Shown: positions 32,398 to 44,338 of the stretch, one piece after another
Numbering within the stretch: the stretch's first letter is position 1
Layout of the letters: every line of letters starts with the position of its first letter
Assembly (NCBI GenBank): GCA_018350325.1
Contig: JAEVLN010000007.1
Location: 1,951,109-2,015,108, forward strand
DNA length: 64,000 nt
Reading direction: 5' to 3'
Source of the DNA: Globodera rostochiensis
Lineage: Eukaryota > Nematoda > Chromadorea > Rhabditida > Heteroderidae
Program-made: the position numbers and the translations under genes
Notes under the pieces: generated by a model
Databases searched by the model: none
The model's input: only the letters and a program-made list of their open reading frames with translations
Told to the model about the DNA's origin: nothing

Positions 32398-33419
32398 GTC
32401 CCAACCCACATTGTTTATTGCTGCGCTAAACGCCGCGCCATTTTATTGATTGTCGATTAAGATTTTCTATAAGTGTAAAAGTTGTTATCCACATTGCCTC
32501 GAAATCAGATTTACGGACAGTTCGCTCAGAGAAAGGGCGCGACCGGAATAAAAATTAAAGCCCGAAGGACGACCCCCACGGGATAGAAGCTAATATTAGG
32601 TACAAATTTAGAATCAAAAACGTCAAAATTCATCAGTTTCTAAGTCACTTAATGTGCGGCAGTGGGGAAAACGACGTTATATCCTTAACTAGAGTTGGAC
32701 GAACCGGGATTTTTGGGCAACCAGGGACTAGGATTCCAAAGAACCGGGAATTCCCCGCCCGGTTTCGGTCCACTTATGTTCTAATAAAAATAAATTTTTC
32801 TATAAAAAAATGAGTAAAATAAACAGGTGTGAAATCTCCAAAAATCTAAAGCAGAGCATATTAAATTTTTCAAAGCCTCCATTTGGCAGGCAAAAAAGCC
32901 GCACCGCAAATTTTAGTCAGCTGAAGGGAGAACAGTGCGAAAATGGGCAGTATCAGAAAAAACAGCATTACGAAAAATGTGCTATCATTAAGCTATAGTT
33001 TTGCGCTATTGGACAAAGCTGAACAAAAGTTATGGACGAAAAAATAATAACTCTCCAACTTTTGTCCTAAAAGTGCCGGTGTGTGCAGCAAAACGACAAC
33101 AACAAGCAGCAAAACGCCGTCGATGGATGCAGAACTCATTCTATCAATCTTAGACCAATTAAAAAATGCTAAAGAAATTGCGTCTTGACAATTTTCGGTT
33201 TAGACTAATTGCCGGCCAAATGTGTTTCTGTCACATTTCCGGATATATTTTGCAATTTTGCCCACATTTGGTCCATATTTTACAATTTTTTATCCATATT
33301 TTATGGCCATATTTGGAAATTTTATTCATATAATTAGTGGCCCTAATTATTATATATATATTAGAATTTAACTGCAGCTTTTAATTTTAATTTTGAATTT
33401 TCTGAAATTTTAATTGCAG
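32398..33419. other. Repeat remnant and short ORF
   Basis: Includes AGAGTTGGACGAACCGGGAT (32693) followed by other CCGG-rich repeat sequence, and a 62-codon ORF (32810-32998) repeated exactly in the other arm but without recognisable features. Confidence 0.4.
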
Positions 33420-33479
33420 TCAAATTATTCGTTGAGTATGGCCAGGACATCGAAGCTACGAATAACGACGGTGTCACCG
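33420..33479 (+). pseudogene. Single ankyrin-repeat-like exon, left
   Basis: After TTGCAG the sequence reads KLFVEYGQDIEATNNDGVT and meets a GT, matching the second half of an ankyrin repeat (polar turn EATNNDGVT). No neighbouring repeat was found, so this is an isolated exon or relic. Mirror copy at 36353-36412. Confidence 0.4.
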
Positions 33480-33595
33480 GTTTTCGAGGCAATGTGGATA
33501 ACAACTTTTACACTTATAGAAAATCTTAATCGACTTCGGTTAATTTTTCCGGCTTTTTGAGGTTTGTCGATGCATTAGCGATTTTGGCACTTTTT

Positions 33596-33697
33596 TTATT
33601 GTCTGATTATTTTACGCCGGGCCGAAGTGCAACATTTGCACAGCAAACAGACAATTGCGACGATGGCGAGCATTGCAGAAGCTGAAGAAGAAGCCAT
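33596..33697 (-). CDS. 33-aa hydrophobic Cys-containing ORF (left)
   Basis: Minus strand ATG 33697 to TAA 33596: MASSSASAMLAIVAIVCLLC then KCCTSARRKIIRQ. A single hydrophobic segment with a CxKCC motif and basic tail, resembling a signal anchor. Identical copy at 36135-36236. Could be a chance ORF. Confidence 0.3.
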   Translation of the reverse strand: MASSSASAMLAIVAIVCLLCKCCTSARRKIIRQ

Positions 33698-33966
33698 TTG
33701 TTTGGTTAGGTAATAAAAATGAATTTATTGATTTGGTTGATGGATTTGGCATTTTTTGATGCGCTTATACTATTTTGACGATCGATTGGCCGAGAAAGAA
33801 TTATATTGAATATTGAAGCGTCTTGTAATTGCCGGAAATTGCTCTGGAGTAGTTCATCGCGTGTATTCACAACGGAAATGTTAGATTTTGCATAATTTGT
33901 ATTTATTATTATTTTAAATACATTAAAAAATTATATTTCAAATCTAATTTAAAGTGAATAATGAGC

Positions 33967-34576
33967 AAGGCATTCAAAAGATGCGTTCCCATAAAAAGTT
34001 GATTTTTAGGGGGTGAGTTTTACCCTTTATGTATATTGCATATGTTAAGGAATGAATTTTCAAAAATGCAACTTTTTTTTTTGTGAATTCTGCTTATTTT
34101 GGGGGCGTGGGTGGGGTCGGCGGTGCCGACAGGCGCCGCCGGGAAAAATTGGCAACCCTGTTTACCAGTGCAAAAAAGTCTCGTTTTCCGAGACTAAAAA
34201 CCCGTACCGAGAACCTTACCAAAATTAACATCCCTAGGTCACTGGGGACCCTTCAAAGAAATATATCCTACCTAAACCCAAAAATAAATAACAAATTTAC
34301 CTCGACCAATATAAAAAATAGAAAAAAACCTAAAAAATAAGCAGCAAATTTATCTTGGCCCAATAACCAAGTTTTGTTTGATCATTTTGATTTATCAGCA
34401 AATCCCGCTGGAGAACCGGACGAGTCGCCCTTATTTGTCGTGACAGCCCCCCTCCCGCCCGCCCTAAAAATTCAGCGGAGGGGCACTTTTGCGTTCAAAT
34501 TGAATGCGTTGGGCAAAACGTCGACCCAGAGAAAATGGCGACTATTATATATTGTATTTAAAAATCACTTTTTAAG
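33967..34576. other. Palindrome spacer, first part: hairpin repeat and unassigned frame
   Basis: Single-copy DNA between the inner arms. It has a hairpin repeat at 34118-34141 and an open frame (34374-34583) of unclear status upstream of the exon at 34577. Confidence 0.4.
34118..34141 (+). repeat. GC-rich hairpin repeat, copy 7
   Basis: CGGCGGTGCC GACA GGCGCCGCCG, preceded by GGGGGCGTGGGTGGGGT. Confidence 0.8.
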
Positions 34577-35187
34577 GCATTAGCCGAACATATTGCCGCC
34601 GTGCATGCAACATGTTCGGGTGCGCAAGTTTTGTTACTGAACAAGAACAACGGACGACAGCAGAGGCTGGAGGAGCAGATGATGCTCAACAGAATGGGCG
34701 AGGATGGTCAGGACGGCGACAAGATGGAGCAGGACAGCAAGGAAGTTGGTAAAGTGAGTTCTCGTTTTTAAGTTTTTAGTCAACACAATTTTATATAATT
34801 TTGATAAATTCTGTGTTAATTTCTTTTTACATTCTTATGGAGACTCTCCTCATTCTGCAGGACGAACTGTACGAAGCGGAGTTGTTCGGTCTTCTGCGCA
34901 TGGCTGACGTACCACGGGAGAACGACGACGACCTTGGAGATGATGAGGGCAATGATGAAGACAAACAGCAGCGGATCAGTGCGGATAAGCAAGCGGAGTT
35001 GCGCGATTGGCTCAGCGAGTTCCTGCCGTTGGCCCGTGCCAATGAGCTCAGCGAGCGCGAGATACAACCGCAGGACGTGCGCTTGCTCAACCAGTTGATG
35101 GAGATGAACAGGTCGGACCTTAGTCGGAACGAGCGCAGAGGATTACGGAGGAGAAGCACGAGTTGCGCATCAAATTGTGTTGAGTAA
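34577..35187 (+). CDS. Acidic/charged protein in the palindrome spacer, 3-prime exons
   Basis: Two exons join in phase zero: 34577-34753 (ALAEHIAAVHATCSGAQVLL, RLEEQMMLNRMGEDGQDGDK) and 34861-35187 (DELYEAELFGLLRMADVPRE, then DDDLGDDEGNDEDKQQRISA and RDWLSEFLPLARANELSERE). Exon-like composition, clean AG/GT borders and high acidity support a real gene. Towards the end another frame gives the helical-looking QRITEEKHELRIKL, so a frameshift near 35130 or a further GT donor (GAGTAAAT at 35185) is possible. I do not recognise the protein; the 5-prime end is not located. Confidence 0.5.
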
Positions 35188-35865
35188 ATGGTTTTATATG
35201 TGAGTTCTCCCCTCCCCCCCCCCCCGATATCCAAAAAATATAAAAATTTCAGCGAATTGTCTAAATCTAAAATTTACTAGCAAACAATTTTTCAATCGTC
35301 TGATCAACACCAATTTAATTAATGAGAATCTGATTTTATTTGATGTGATATTTGAGACAAGGAATATTTGATTAATTCTATTAATCATCGGTTCATTGTT
35401 TTTAGCTTGCTGCATGATGATTTCCCAATGTTGGACTCAAGACGATCACGGAATGAATTGAATGACAGACGGGTAGTACAACAGCCATTACGAATTGGAG
35501 CACTGTTCCCCTTTTGAGATAAGCCAAATTATTGTTAGCGCTGTTTGAGACTTGAAATTTACCGAGAGTCGAGACCGAGAAATGACACCGAGACTCGAGA
35601 CCGAGAACCCAAAAAACCGAGGATCTCGAACAGCTAATGAATACTCACTCACTTCCTCAGTGATTTTGTTTGCCCTTTATTCGTCGTTAGGCCTTTGTTG
35701 GACTTTTTCTCATTCTGCAGTATTTCTCTCCGTGACAAGAAATTTCTTTGAAATATATTAAAACCAGAATAGAAATTAAGTTCAATTTATTGTCTAAAAA
35801 TATTCGAGAAATGCACATAATTTCAGGAGTTTTGAAGCTTTTTAAAAATAGGAAGTGGTCGGTCG
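35188..35865. other. Spacer, second part; no gene
   Basis: C run at 35213-35225 and a GAGACCGAGA-type simple repeat at 35565-35630. Nothing coding recognised. Confidence 0.45.
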
Positions 35866-36134
35866 GCTCATTATTCACTTTAAATTAGATTTGAAATATA
35901 ATTTTTTAATGTATTTAAAATAATAATAAATACAAATTATGCAAAATCTAACATTTCCGTTGTGAATACACGCGATGAACTACTCCAGAGCAATTTCCGG
36001 CAATTACAAGACGCTTCAATATTCAATATAATTCTTTCTCGGCCAATCGATCGTCAAAATAGTATAAGCGCATCAAAAAATGCCAAATCCATCAACCAAA
36101 TCAATAAATTCATTTTTATTACCTAACCAAACAA

Positions 36135-36236
36135 ATGGCTTCTTCTTCAGCTTCTGCAATGCTCGCCATCGTCGCAATTGTCTGTTTGCTGTGCAAATGT
36201 TGCACTTCGGCCCGGCGTAAAATAATCAGACAATAA
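36135..36236 (+). CDS. 33-aa hydrophobic Cys-containing ORF (right)
   Basis: Identical to the ORF at 33697-33596; ATG 36135 to TAA 36236. Confidence 0.3.
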   Translation: MASSSASAMLAIVAIVCLLCKCCTSARRKIIRQ

Positions 36237-36352
36237 AAAAAGTGCCAAAATCGCTAATGCATCGACAAACCTCAAAAAGCCGGAAAAATTAACCGAAGTC
36301 GATTAAGATTTTCTATAAGTGTAAAAGTTGTTATCCACATTGCCTCGAAAAC

Positions 36353-36412
36353 CGGTGACACCGTCGTTATTCGTAGCTTCGATGTCCTGGCCATACTCAA
36401 CGAATAATTTGA
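36353..36412 (-). pseudogene. Single ankyrin-repeat-like exon, right
   Basis: Mirror copy of 33420-33479. Confidence 0.4.
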
Positions 36413-37434
36413 CTGCAATTAAAATTTCAGAAAATTCAAAATTAAAATTAAAAGCTGCAGTTAAATTCTAATATATATATAATAATTAGGGCCACTAATT
36501 ATATGAATAAAATTTCCAAATATGGCCATAAAATATGGATAAAAAATTGTAAAATATGGACCAAATGTGGGCAAAATTGCAAAATATATCCGGAAATGTG
36601 ACAGAAACACATTTGGCCGGCAATTAGTCTAAACCGAAAATTGTCAAGACGCAATTTCTTTAGCATTTTTTAATTGGTCTAAGATTGATAGAATGAGTTC
36701 TGCATCCATCGACGGCGTTTTGCTGCTTGTTGTTGTCGTTTTGCTGCACACACCGGCACTTTTAGGACAAAAGTTGGAGAGTTATTATTTTTTCGTCCAT
36801 AACTTTTGTTCAGCTTTGTCCAATAGCGCAAAACTATAGCTTAATGATAGCACATTTTTCGTAATGCTGTTTTTTCTGATACTGCCCATTTTCGCACTGT
36901 TCTCCCTTCAGCTGACTAAAATTTGCGGTGCGGCTTTTTTGCCTGCCAAATGGAGGCTTTGAAAAATTTAATATGCTCTGCTTTAGATTTTTGGAGATTT
37001 CACACCTGTTTATTTTACTCATTTTTTTATAGAAAAATTTATTTTTATTAGAACATAAGTGGACCGAAACCGGGCGGGGAATTCCCGGTTCTTTGGAATC
37101 CTAGTCCCTGGTTGCCCAAAAATCCCGGTTCGTCCAACTCTAGTTAAGGATATAACGTCGTTTTCCCCACTGCCGCACATTAAGTGACTTAGAAACTGAT
37201 GAATTTTGACGTTTTTGATTCTAAATTTGTACCTAATATTAGCTTCTATCCCGTGGGGGTCGTCCTTCGGGCTTTAATTTTTATTCCGGTCGCGCCCTTT
37301 CTCTGAGCGAACTGTCCGTAAATCTGATTTCGAGGCAATGTGGATAACAACTTTTACACTTATAGAAAATCTTAATCGACAATCAATAAAATGGCGCGGC
37401 GTTTAGCGCAGCAATAAACAATGTGGGTTGGGAC

Positions 37435-37794
37435 AAAATGACAAATGCAGTCAGTCGTCGAGTAAGTTTGCAGTTTGGTATGTAAACTATGAAAATTGGG
37501 TGTGAAACAATTCAAAATAAATAAATATTTTGACTGACTAATTAATATTCAGAGCGGACATGTATTGTAGTTGTTGGGGTAAGAGTTCAAGTTTGTTGGT
37601 GAACGTTGCCAGTGTCTGCATTCCGCTGGAGTATTGCATTGCACGGGGTAAAAACATTTTTATTGGTTATTTTTTGTCATTGTTTTTTTAAATTTTCTCT
37701 AAGTTTAAATATGCAATAAATTTAATTATATTAATTTTTTATACAGCAAATGCGACAATCGCAAGATGAAGGCTTTGACAAGCGGCCGCTGATC
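37435..37794 (+). pseudogene. Cys-rich gene fragment, right inner arm
   Basis: Mirror of 32038-32397. Its terminal exon (from 37747) and 3-prime flank to 37929 are almost identical to 40401-40580, so the 3-prime end of this gene is present three times in the window. Confidence 0.45.
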
Positions 37795-37929
37795 TTAAGG
37801 CCGCACAAATCAAAAGGGAGCATTAATTGTTGATGGAATTTTCTCAATTTAATTTGACAAACAAAAAATATTTGGTTTTATTTTCGAATTGGATTTTATG
37901 GAAATTATATTTCTTGCATCCCAATTCTG

Positions 37930-39123
37930 ACCTATATTCATAAGACGATTTTAGTTTTTAAAATAAAATTGCTTTATTTAATTGTTTTTAAATTGCTTTA
38001 TTTAATTGTTTTATCTCGGTTGGGAGTCCGGAATCCGGATTTATAAATATACTCAAAATTCGGCAATTCAGGCTCGTTTAAATTTTTTTGTTGTTGCTTA
38101 AATTTCGTATTTTAGCTCTCTAATTTAAACAATTTCGGGCGTTGAGGTGCTTGAACAAATGAAGAATAGTCATAAATATAAAATTTTGAACCAAAGAATT
38201 CTATCCCCTCGGCGCCAGAGCACGCGAAAAAGGAACTTTGATTGCCGTGCCGCGTACACGTCCCCCGCGGCGGCGGAAGCGGCGGCAATGATGAATAATT
38301 GCCTTCCGGAATAAAGTTTTTCTTTCCTTTCCGCACATTATCAATTTGTCCCCCGCATCATTTTGGGGAGGCTCAATTTCTCCACCACTTTGCCCAGGGA
38401 TCAGCGACCAATTTTTGTTGCCCCCCCCCGTTTTCTTTTGCCCGCAATCATCACTTAGTGCATAATTTGGGGGGGGGGGGCTATCTCTTTGCCCATCTCC
38501 CCTCCGGGGATCAGCGTCGTCCTCCTGAATATATTTCGCAATTGCCCACCACCCGCCGGCAAATGTTTATTCATTCATCTCACCATTTTTACCCATCTCT
38601 GATCCTTTTGTGCCTTGTTCTGGCGTCTTTTTGTTTATCCGACGCATTTTTCCCATTCATTCGCCACATTTACTTACTGTACGGTAACTAATCCCTGCCC
38701 GCCCCTTCGGGCATTTTTTTAAAGGATCACATTTTTTGTTATGGTTTTATGCACAGTCTTTCTTTTTGTTTTGTTTTGTTCATTTTCATTCACTTTTACT
38801 TAAATATTTGGATTTTCGCATAAATTTAATAAAATTTCGGAAATACTTTCCGCCCCACGACCCTTTTGAAAAAACAAATTAGTAATTAAAACTCCGGCTG
38901 GGTTTTTCCGCGTGCGGGCTCAATGTTTTTTGTGCACCTACGAATTTTTTGTTTAGGAATTTTTTAAACAAAAAAAAACATTCCGATTTCCTTGGTGTTT
39001 GAGTGAAAGAAATAAATATACCAGATAATCGGTTTTCACCAAATCACCATAAGGAAAACTGATTTCAAGGAAATGCGAATAACAACTTAAGCTTATAAGG
39101 AATCTTAATCGACAATCATTAAA
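37930..39123. other. Unique right-side insert, first part
   Basis: No counterpart on the left side. AT-rich with C and G runs (38424-38434, 38469-38480). No gene recognised. The 60 bp before 39124 (CTTATAAGGAATCTTAATCG and flanks) resemble the inner-arm sequence just before the Cys-rich fragment. Confidence 0.4.
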
Positions 39124-40446
39124 ATGTCCAATGTGATGAGCAAGGCGGTCAATTGGGTTGGCAATGTATTGTACACGGCGGCTAAAGTAGTTATATATGT
39201 TTTCGATGCGGTTAATAGTAACTCTACGTCGACACGTCCGTTGCCGTCTTGGCAGGACGTTGTGTTCCCGCCAATCTCACAAGTGTTGGTCGAAAATGGG
39301 TGTCCAACTCTGATCATGAACATGAACAACTGCTTGCAAACTAAGGTGAACGATGGAATGCCTAAGCCATGGCAAAGTTAATAAAATTATTCATAAAATC
39401 GGTTTAAGAACACTAATGCCATTGCACACACCGGGATTATGCTCAGCAATCGGGGTTTGGACCACATCACAATCGCATTTAAAAAAGCCGTCGAGTAAGT
39501 TTATGCTGTTTGGTATATTAATTAGGTATTATATATTTGGGTAAAAATTTCCCAAATGGTTTTCGGGTGCGTAGAATACGAATTTGACCTACGTGGTGGC
39601 CACTTCCCAACACCCGGACCCATTGAACATTTGGTTGAAAATTTAAATTTTCCAAAAATCTTTTTGATCTAAAATGATTCAAGGAGCAAAAAATTACAAC
39701 GAAATGCAAGTAATGATTGAATTCACGTCCAACTTTTGCCAACATTTTCGTTGATCCCAAATCTTGGATTCGTTGTTGTTGAAGTATAGCCCTTAATCGA
39801 TCATTTTTTCCCAACAAATTTATGTGTGCCCCGAAGGGCTGGGCTTTATTTAAGTTACAACCTCTGCCCAATAAGAAAAGAAGAAGCCATTTTGAGTTAA
39901 AACTGACTAATTAATATTCAGGGAGAACATGGTTTGTCGTTGTTGCGGTACGCAGATGACGTACATCGATGACCTTTGCCACTGCCCGCGTTCCGCTGAA
40001 AGATGTCATTGCATCAGGTAAAAACACTAATTCATTTTAATGATATTTACATCCCTGGTGTGTACCAGGGATGGGAATCGCGCCACATAAAAATCGGAAC
40101 AATTCTGATCCGGACATCTCGATGTTTGTTAAGAAAACTGCCTTGTTAAAATACATAAAATAAATAAAAATACAAACATTTTTTTGGAAGGTCTGAATTT
40201 AATGTTAGAAATTTGGACACTAGCAAAAAAGGCAGGCAAAAATCCGGGATCCCGAACGACCATGAGGGTTTGGGATTTTCTCGTCGGAATTTTCGTTTCA
40301 GTGTTCTCTAACGATCTCTCAGTCGGTGAATTTTGTTTCGAGATTCTCAATTGGTCTTTTCTCTAGGGCAATAAATTTAATTACATTAATTTTAAAACAG
40401 CAAATGCGACAATCGCAAGATGAAGGCTTTGACAAGCGGCCGCTGA
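39124..40446 (+). CDS. Cysteine-rich protein, paralogue of the inner-arm fragments
   Basis: Candidate exons: 39124-39345 (MSNVMSKAVNWVGNVLYTAA, then ISQVLVENGCPTLIMNMNNC), 39447-39494 (NRGLDHITIAFKKAVE), 39922-40017 (ENMVCRCCGTQMTY, LCHCPRSAERCHCI) and 40401-40446 (KCDNRKMKALTSGR-stop). The last three join in phase. The junction from the first exon is out of phase, so an exon or donor there is wrong. The CxCC-CHC-CHC-KC pattern suggests a small metal-binding or disulfide-rich domain. Family unknown. The last exon coincides with the edge of the outer palindrome arm (40368), so the gene straddles the recombination border. Confidence 0.45.
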
Positions 40447-40706
40447 TCTTAAGGCCGCACAAATCAAAAGGGAGCATTAATTGTTGATGGAATTTTCTCA
40501 ATTTAATTTGACAAACAAAAAATATTTGGTTTTATTTTCGAATTGGATTTTAAGGAAATTATATTTCTTGCATCCCAATTCTGTCTTAACTCACTTTTTT
40601 GAGGATAAAGTTAAAGATATAAATTTTGCATAAACCCGAAATAAGCGGTTGTCTTCGTATATTTTTTAGTCGTTTAAAACAAAAATAAAAAGATTAGAAT
40701 TGCTTT

Positions 40707-41722
40707 ATGGCTGACTTCTTCAAGAAGTTCTTCGTTACTGGCAAGGATGAAAACGTAATTTTGCTGAAATTAATAAATTTAAAAAAATTTTTGCAGGTGA
40801 ATTACTACGAGTTGCTGGGCGTCAGTGAACGGGCGACAACCGATGAAATCAACAAAGTCTATCACGAACGCATGAGGGCCTACCACCCGGACAAAAACCC
40901 GCACGGCGAAGCCATGAGCCGGGTGGGCACGATTATTTTGAAGATTCTTTTTAAGGATTTTATAATTAGGGCTGGGATTTAACGATTTTTTCAATTTATA
41001 AATTAAACACTTAAAATTATTTGAATTTTTTGACCAAAAATGCACAATTGAACATCGACATTTTTCAAAAAAATGTAACTTATTTTTCAAAAATCGAAGT
41101 GAATGTAAATTGTATTTTGAACTTGTTAAGCTCTTCACAAAGGCCAAGGAAACGTTGACGGACCCTCGAAAAAAGGCCATTTATGACGGCCAGATGTACA
41201 GCTATGCAATGGGTGACCACCAGCAGGAGCAGCCAATGGACTTTGCCGTTGTGGAGCCTGTGTTCCCCAAATTCGGCGAGGTGCTGAAGCTGAACCAATG
41301 TGAGGGATTGGCCCAAATGATAGAGCAACTGGCAAAAGCTGCTGCACATGGCGGACTTACAAAAGGCAAGTTCATGAGAGCGCTTTTTGTTAAGCATTAA
41401 AATTACGTTGTATCCTTTTCTTAGGAGACAACGAATTGCTGGCTATCATACAGAAAAATCTTGAGGATGTTGGATTGGACAGCATGATGGACGCCTTCAT
41501 TAAGGTAATCCGGCTCAGATACTTGAAATTCCAAAATGTTTGTGCAACTAATAAACACTTTTGTAATTTTAGGCTTTAGGCTCAAAGATCATCTGCAACA
41601 AGTGCAAGAAACAGCTGCAGTTGGACGATATTTGCTACTGCAAGGATGCCAAGACCAAGTGCCATTGCAACTCGCGCACTTGTTGCACTGTGACTTTGAA
41701 GGAACGCGGCAAATTTGCCTGA
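40707..41722 (+). CDS. J-domain (DnaJ/Hsp40) protein with Cys-rich tail, right copy, 212 aa
   Basis: Exons 40707-40754, 40797-40922, 41131-41365, 41425-41504 and 41573-41722 join in phase (639 nt with stop). Architec ture as for the left copy: J domain with HPD at about residue 45, GC-AG intron 3 (donor at 41366), C-terminal Cys cluster. One codon shorter than the left copy. Upstream is the 3-prime end of the Cys-rich gene in the same orientation. Confidence 0.85.
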
Positions 41723-42252
41723 TCGGAGTGTTCATTGAAACCATCGTGGCATATATGCGAAATAATTTCGTTAAATTTGGGCGAATGATGCCTTTTCTAC
41801 GACTTAAATGAAACGCTTTTTCGTTTTTATTATAAGCGGGTCTCGGGTTTAACCCGGGCCTGGGTATTTGCCTATCGGGCGCCCACTTCGGGTACCCGTC
41901 CAAACCCTAACCCGTAGAGTTTATTTTATACTTCCGTTATGATCAGGATTCGTATTCAAAATTTTTTGTTTTTGTGGGTACACAAATTTCAAGTTTTTGG
42001 CCGGATAATCGGTTTGGACCCGGGCGGTTTTTTTACGGGTTAGTCGGAAAACTGCCAGGCGGGCTTTTCCGTCGGAATTTTTTGATTCTTTTTTTTTGTC
42101 CGGGCGAGCATGAAATTTTGTAATCATTTGGTTCCATTTATGCGCTTTGTCAACAATAAATATTATAGTAATATGGTAAGACAAATAAATGTCGAGTTGA
42201 GTTTGAATTTCAGAAAAATTCTCAAAATAGCAATGGGACGCCTCGCCTGCCT

Positions 42253-43644
42253 CTAAGGCTTGGCACAAAATCGAATGATCAGCTCATACCAAGACTTTTT
42301 GTCAATGGACGCGTCTGACAACAGCTGCTGTTCATGATTTACCCTCAAAAACTCTTTCAATTTGTCGGCATTCAAACAGTGCAGGAAGAAATTCTAAATT
42401 CACGCAAAACTTTGTGAAAAGCCCTTGATTAATTGAGAGCGAATTTATATGCACCAAAAATAGCAAAAATTAGTATTTTTATCACAAACGCCAGATTGAG
42501 GAAGGAAGCAAAGCCCCCAAACGAAAAAAATGGGCAAAATTTTCGGGTTTAGACCAATTTTGCTGACAGTTTTCCCCACCTTCAAATTGTTGAGGCGATA
42601 GCGATCGATGAGAAGAAAACGTTCGATCAGCGGAATCTCCACGCAATTGACCAAATGAGCCTCGCAGCACTCCTTCAGCCAATCGATCTGGAAGTAATCG
42701 GCCAACCCGAGCAGGCAGAGCACATTTGTTGCTGAATCCGTCAAATAAATTAAAAGATCTATTTTTTGTCGTGTCAACTCACGATTTGGAAGAGTTCGAC
42801 CGTGTCGAAGATGGTCGTTGACAGTTTCCAGGAATTGCATGAACTGCTCCATCGTGATGTCATGGCCGTCCAAGTTGAGCGTCCGCTGCTGCTTCTCCTT
42901 CATCTCCACACTGAGCATCCGTTCGATCACCGGCGAGACGGACATCAATCTATTGGCGGACACCGTAACCTGACGGTCGCCAATGTGTACGGTCAACTCA
43001 GCATCCGGAGAGTTGAGCGGTGGGGACGGGCTAAAAGAATGAAGAAAATAGATTTTCAGAAATTTAGGGAAATAATTATATTTCACTTCTCGATCACTTC
43101 TCCTCGCTTTTTAAGAATTCTGATGACAATGGAAGCTTTGTCGCAATCGATCTCCACTGTTTTGCCTTTGTTGAGTGTGATGTTCTAAAAAATCTAGTTC
43201 GTGGTTCAAAATTGGGCAGACGGATGCCAGAATTTGATTACGGCCCGAAACCCAAAAGATGTTTCTGGTGAACATCCTGAACGCGGCACGCCAAAAGGGC
43301 ATAAATGATACACCGATGGATTTGTCTCGTCAAGCGCTGTCGAATTATACCAAATTTGTAGAGATTGGTGCAAGGAAGACACAAAATTTACGCCAAAAAT
43401 ATCCATTTTTGGCCAAGTTTCTTTTTAGAGTGGGGCGTTCACTATAATTTACCCGAGGTTTCTACCGTACCAGAGGAAAATTATTCACTTTTTCAATTTT
43501 TTGTGCTCCTCCTTCCCATTTCCATAAAATAATTTGTGCCAACGCCTCCGACGCATTCGTTGAATGTGAGGCAATGTCCTTGATTTGCAAACGTCGCGAC
43601 TGATTGAGCAACGTAAACTCGCTGAAAATGGTGACATTAAGCAT
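42253..43644 (-). CDS. BTB/POZ-domain protein (right copy)
   Basis: Mirror of 28846-30234 with all core exons open. The exon end before the BTB core reads ILKKRGEVIE instead of ILKKRQLIE, a three-base difference. The first exon has Asn-Ala-Ser instead of Asn-Thr-Ser near SHSTN. Confidence 0.7.
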
Positions 43645-44206
43645 CGAAAATTAAATATGAGCCCAACTCAAAACGGCGGAATTATATTCCAATCGACTTC
43701 TCTCATTCTATCAAATGCACGAATCTCTGCAAATTCTGCGAAAACCACTTTGAAGAAAGTTATGGCTCCTTAAAGTTTGCAACCCGATAGGAGGGACCGT
43801 TTTGGTCAAGATTTTCGGTTGAAATTTTTTAAAATTAAGGGAAAAGCGCAAAAGCCGATTAAGAATAAAAGGTGTTTTTTCCTTAATTCTCAATAATTTC
43901 AACCAATTCACAATTTTTTTTTTCTATTGACAAATTCGTGATCACTGATCAGAGTCATCAATTAAGATGTTTTCTGACAATTTTTAGAAGAAAAAATATT
44001 TCCCACAAATTTTGACCAACTGGGCCCCCCCCCCACCCCTATGGGTTTATCAACTTTGAGGATCTATGGCTTTCTTTAAAGTGGTTTCCGCAGAATTTGC
44101 AGATCGCGCGCTTTCGGTCCAAATCCCACTCTTTACTTTCCAAAAATAGAACCAATGCGCTCATATTAAGTAGAAATTCCGAAAATGATATAGATTTTTA
44201 AATATA

Positions 44207-44338
44207 TTACAGTGCGGAAAACGCAGTCCGATCACTAAATTCAGAATCACATCCACGTCTACCACAGCAACTTTGAATTGAGAGATCAGTGATCGATTTT
44301 TCGTCAACAATAATAAAGTCGTCATAGATATTAGACAT
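44207..44338 (-). CDS. 43-aa ORF present in both palindrome arms (right)
   Basis: Same peptide as 28094-28225 with at least one silent substitution, mildly favouring constraint. Confidence 0.3.
   Translation of the reverse strand: MSNIYDDFIIVDEKSITDLSIQSCCGRRGCDSEFSDRTAFSAL

Larger units (their letters stand above)
31903..33966. repeat. Inner inverted-duplication arm, left
   Basis: Reverse complement of 35866-37929 (position sum 69832 throughout), with no difference noticed in the parts compared, e.g. the ORF at 32810-32998 versus 37022-36834. 31903-32119 belongs to both the inner and the outer arm. Confidence 0.9.
35866..37929. repeat. Inner inverted-duplication arm, right
   Basis: Reverse complement of 31903-33966 (see there). 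Confidence 0.9.

Noticed and set aside
33420..33479. Ankyrin-repeat protein gene
   Set aside because: Only one partial repeat unit is present; without neighbours it cannot be called a gene.
39518..39871. 117-codon minus-strand frame
   Set aside because: Overlaps the intron of the Cys-rich gene on the other strand. It is reminiscent of retroelement-like composition but no motif was found.
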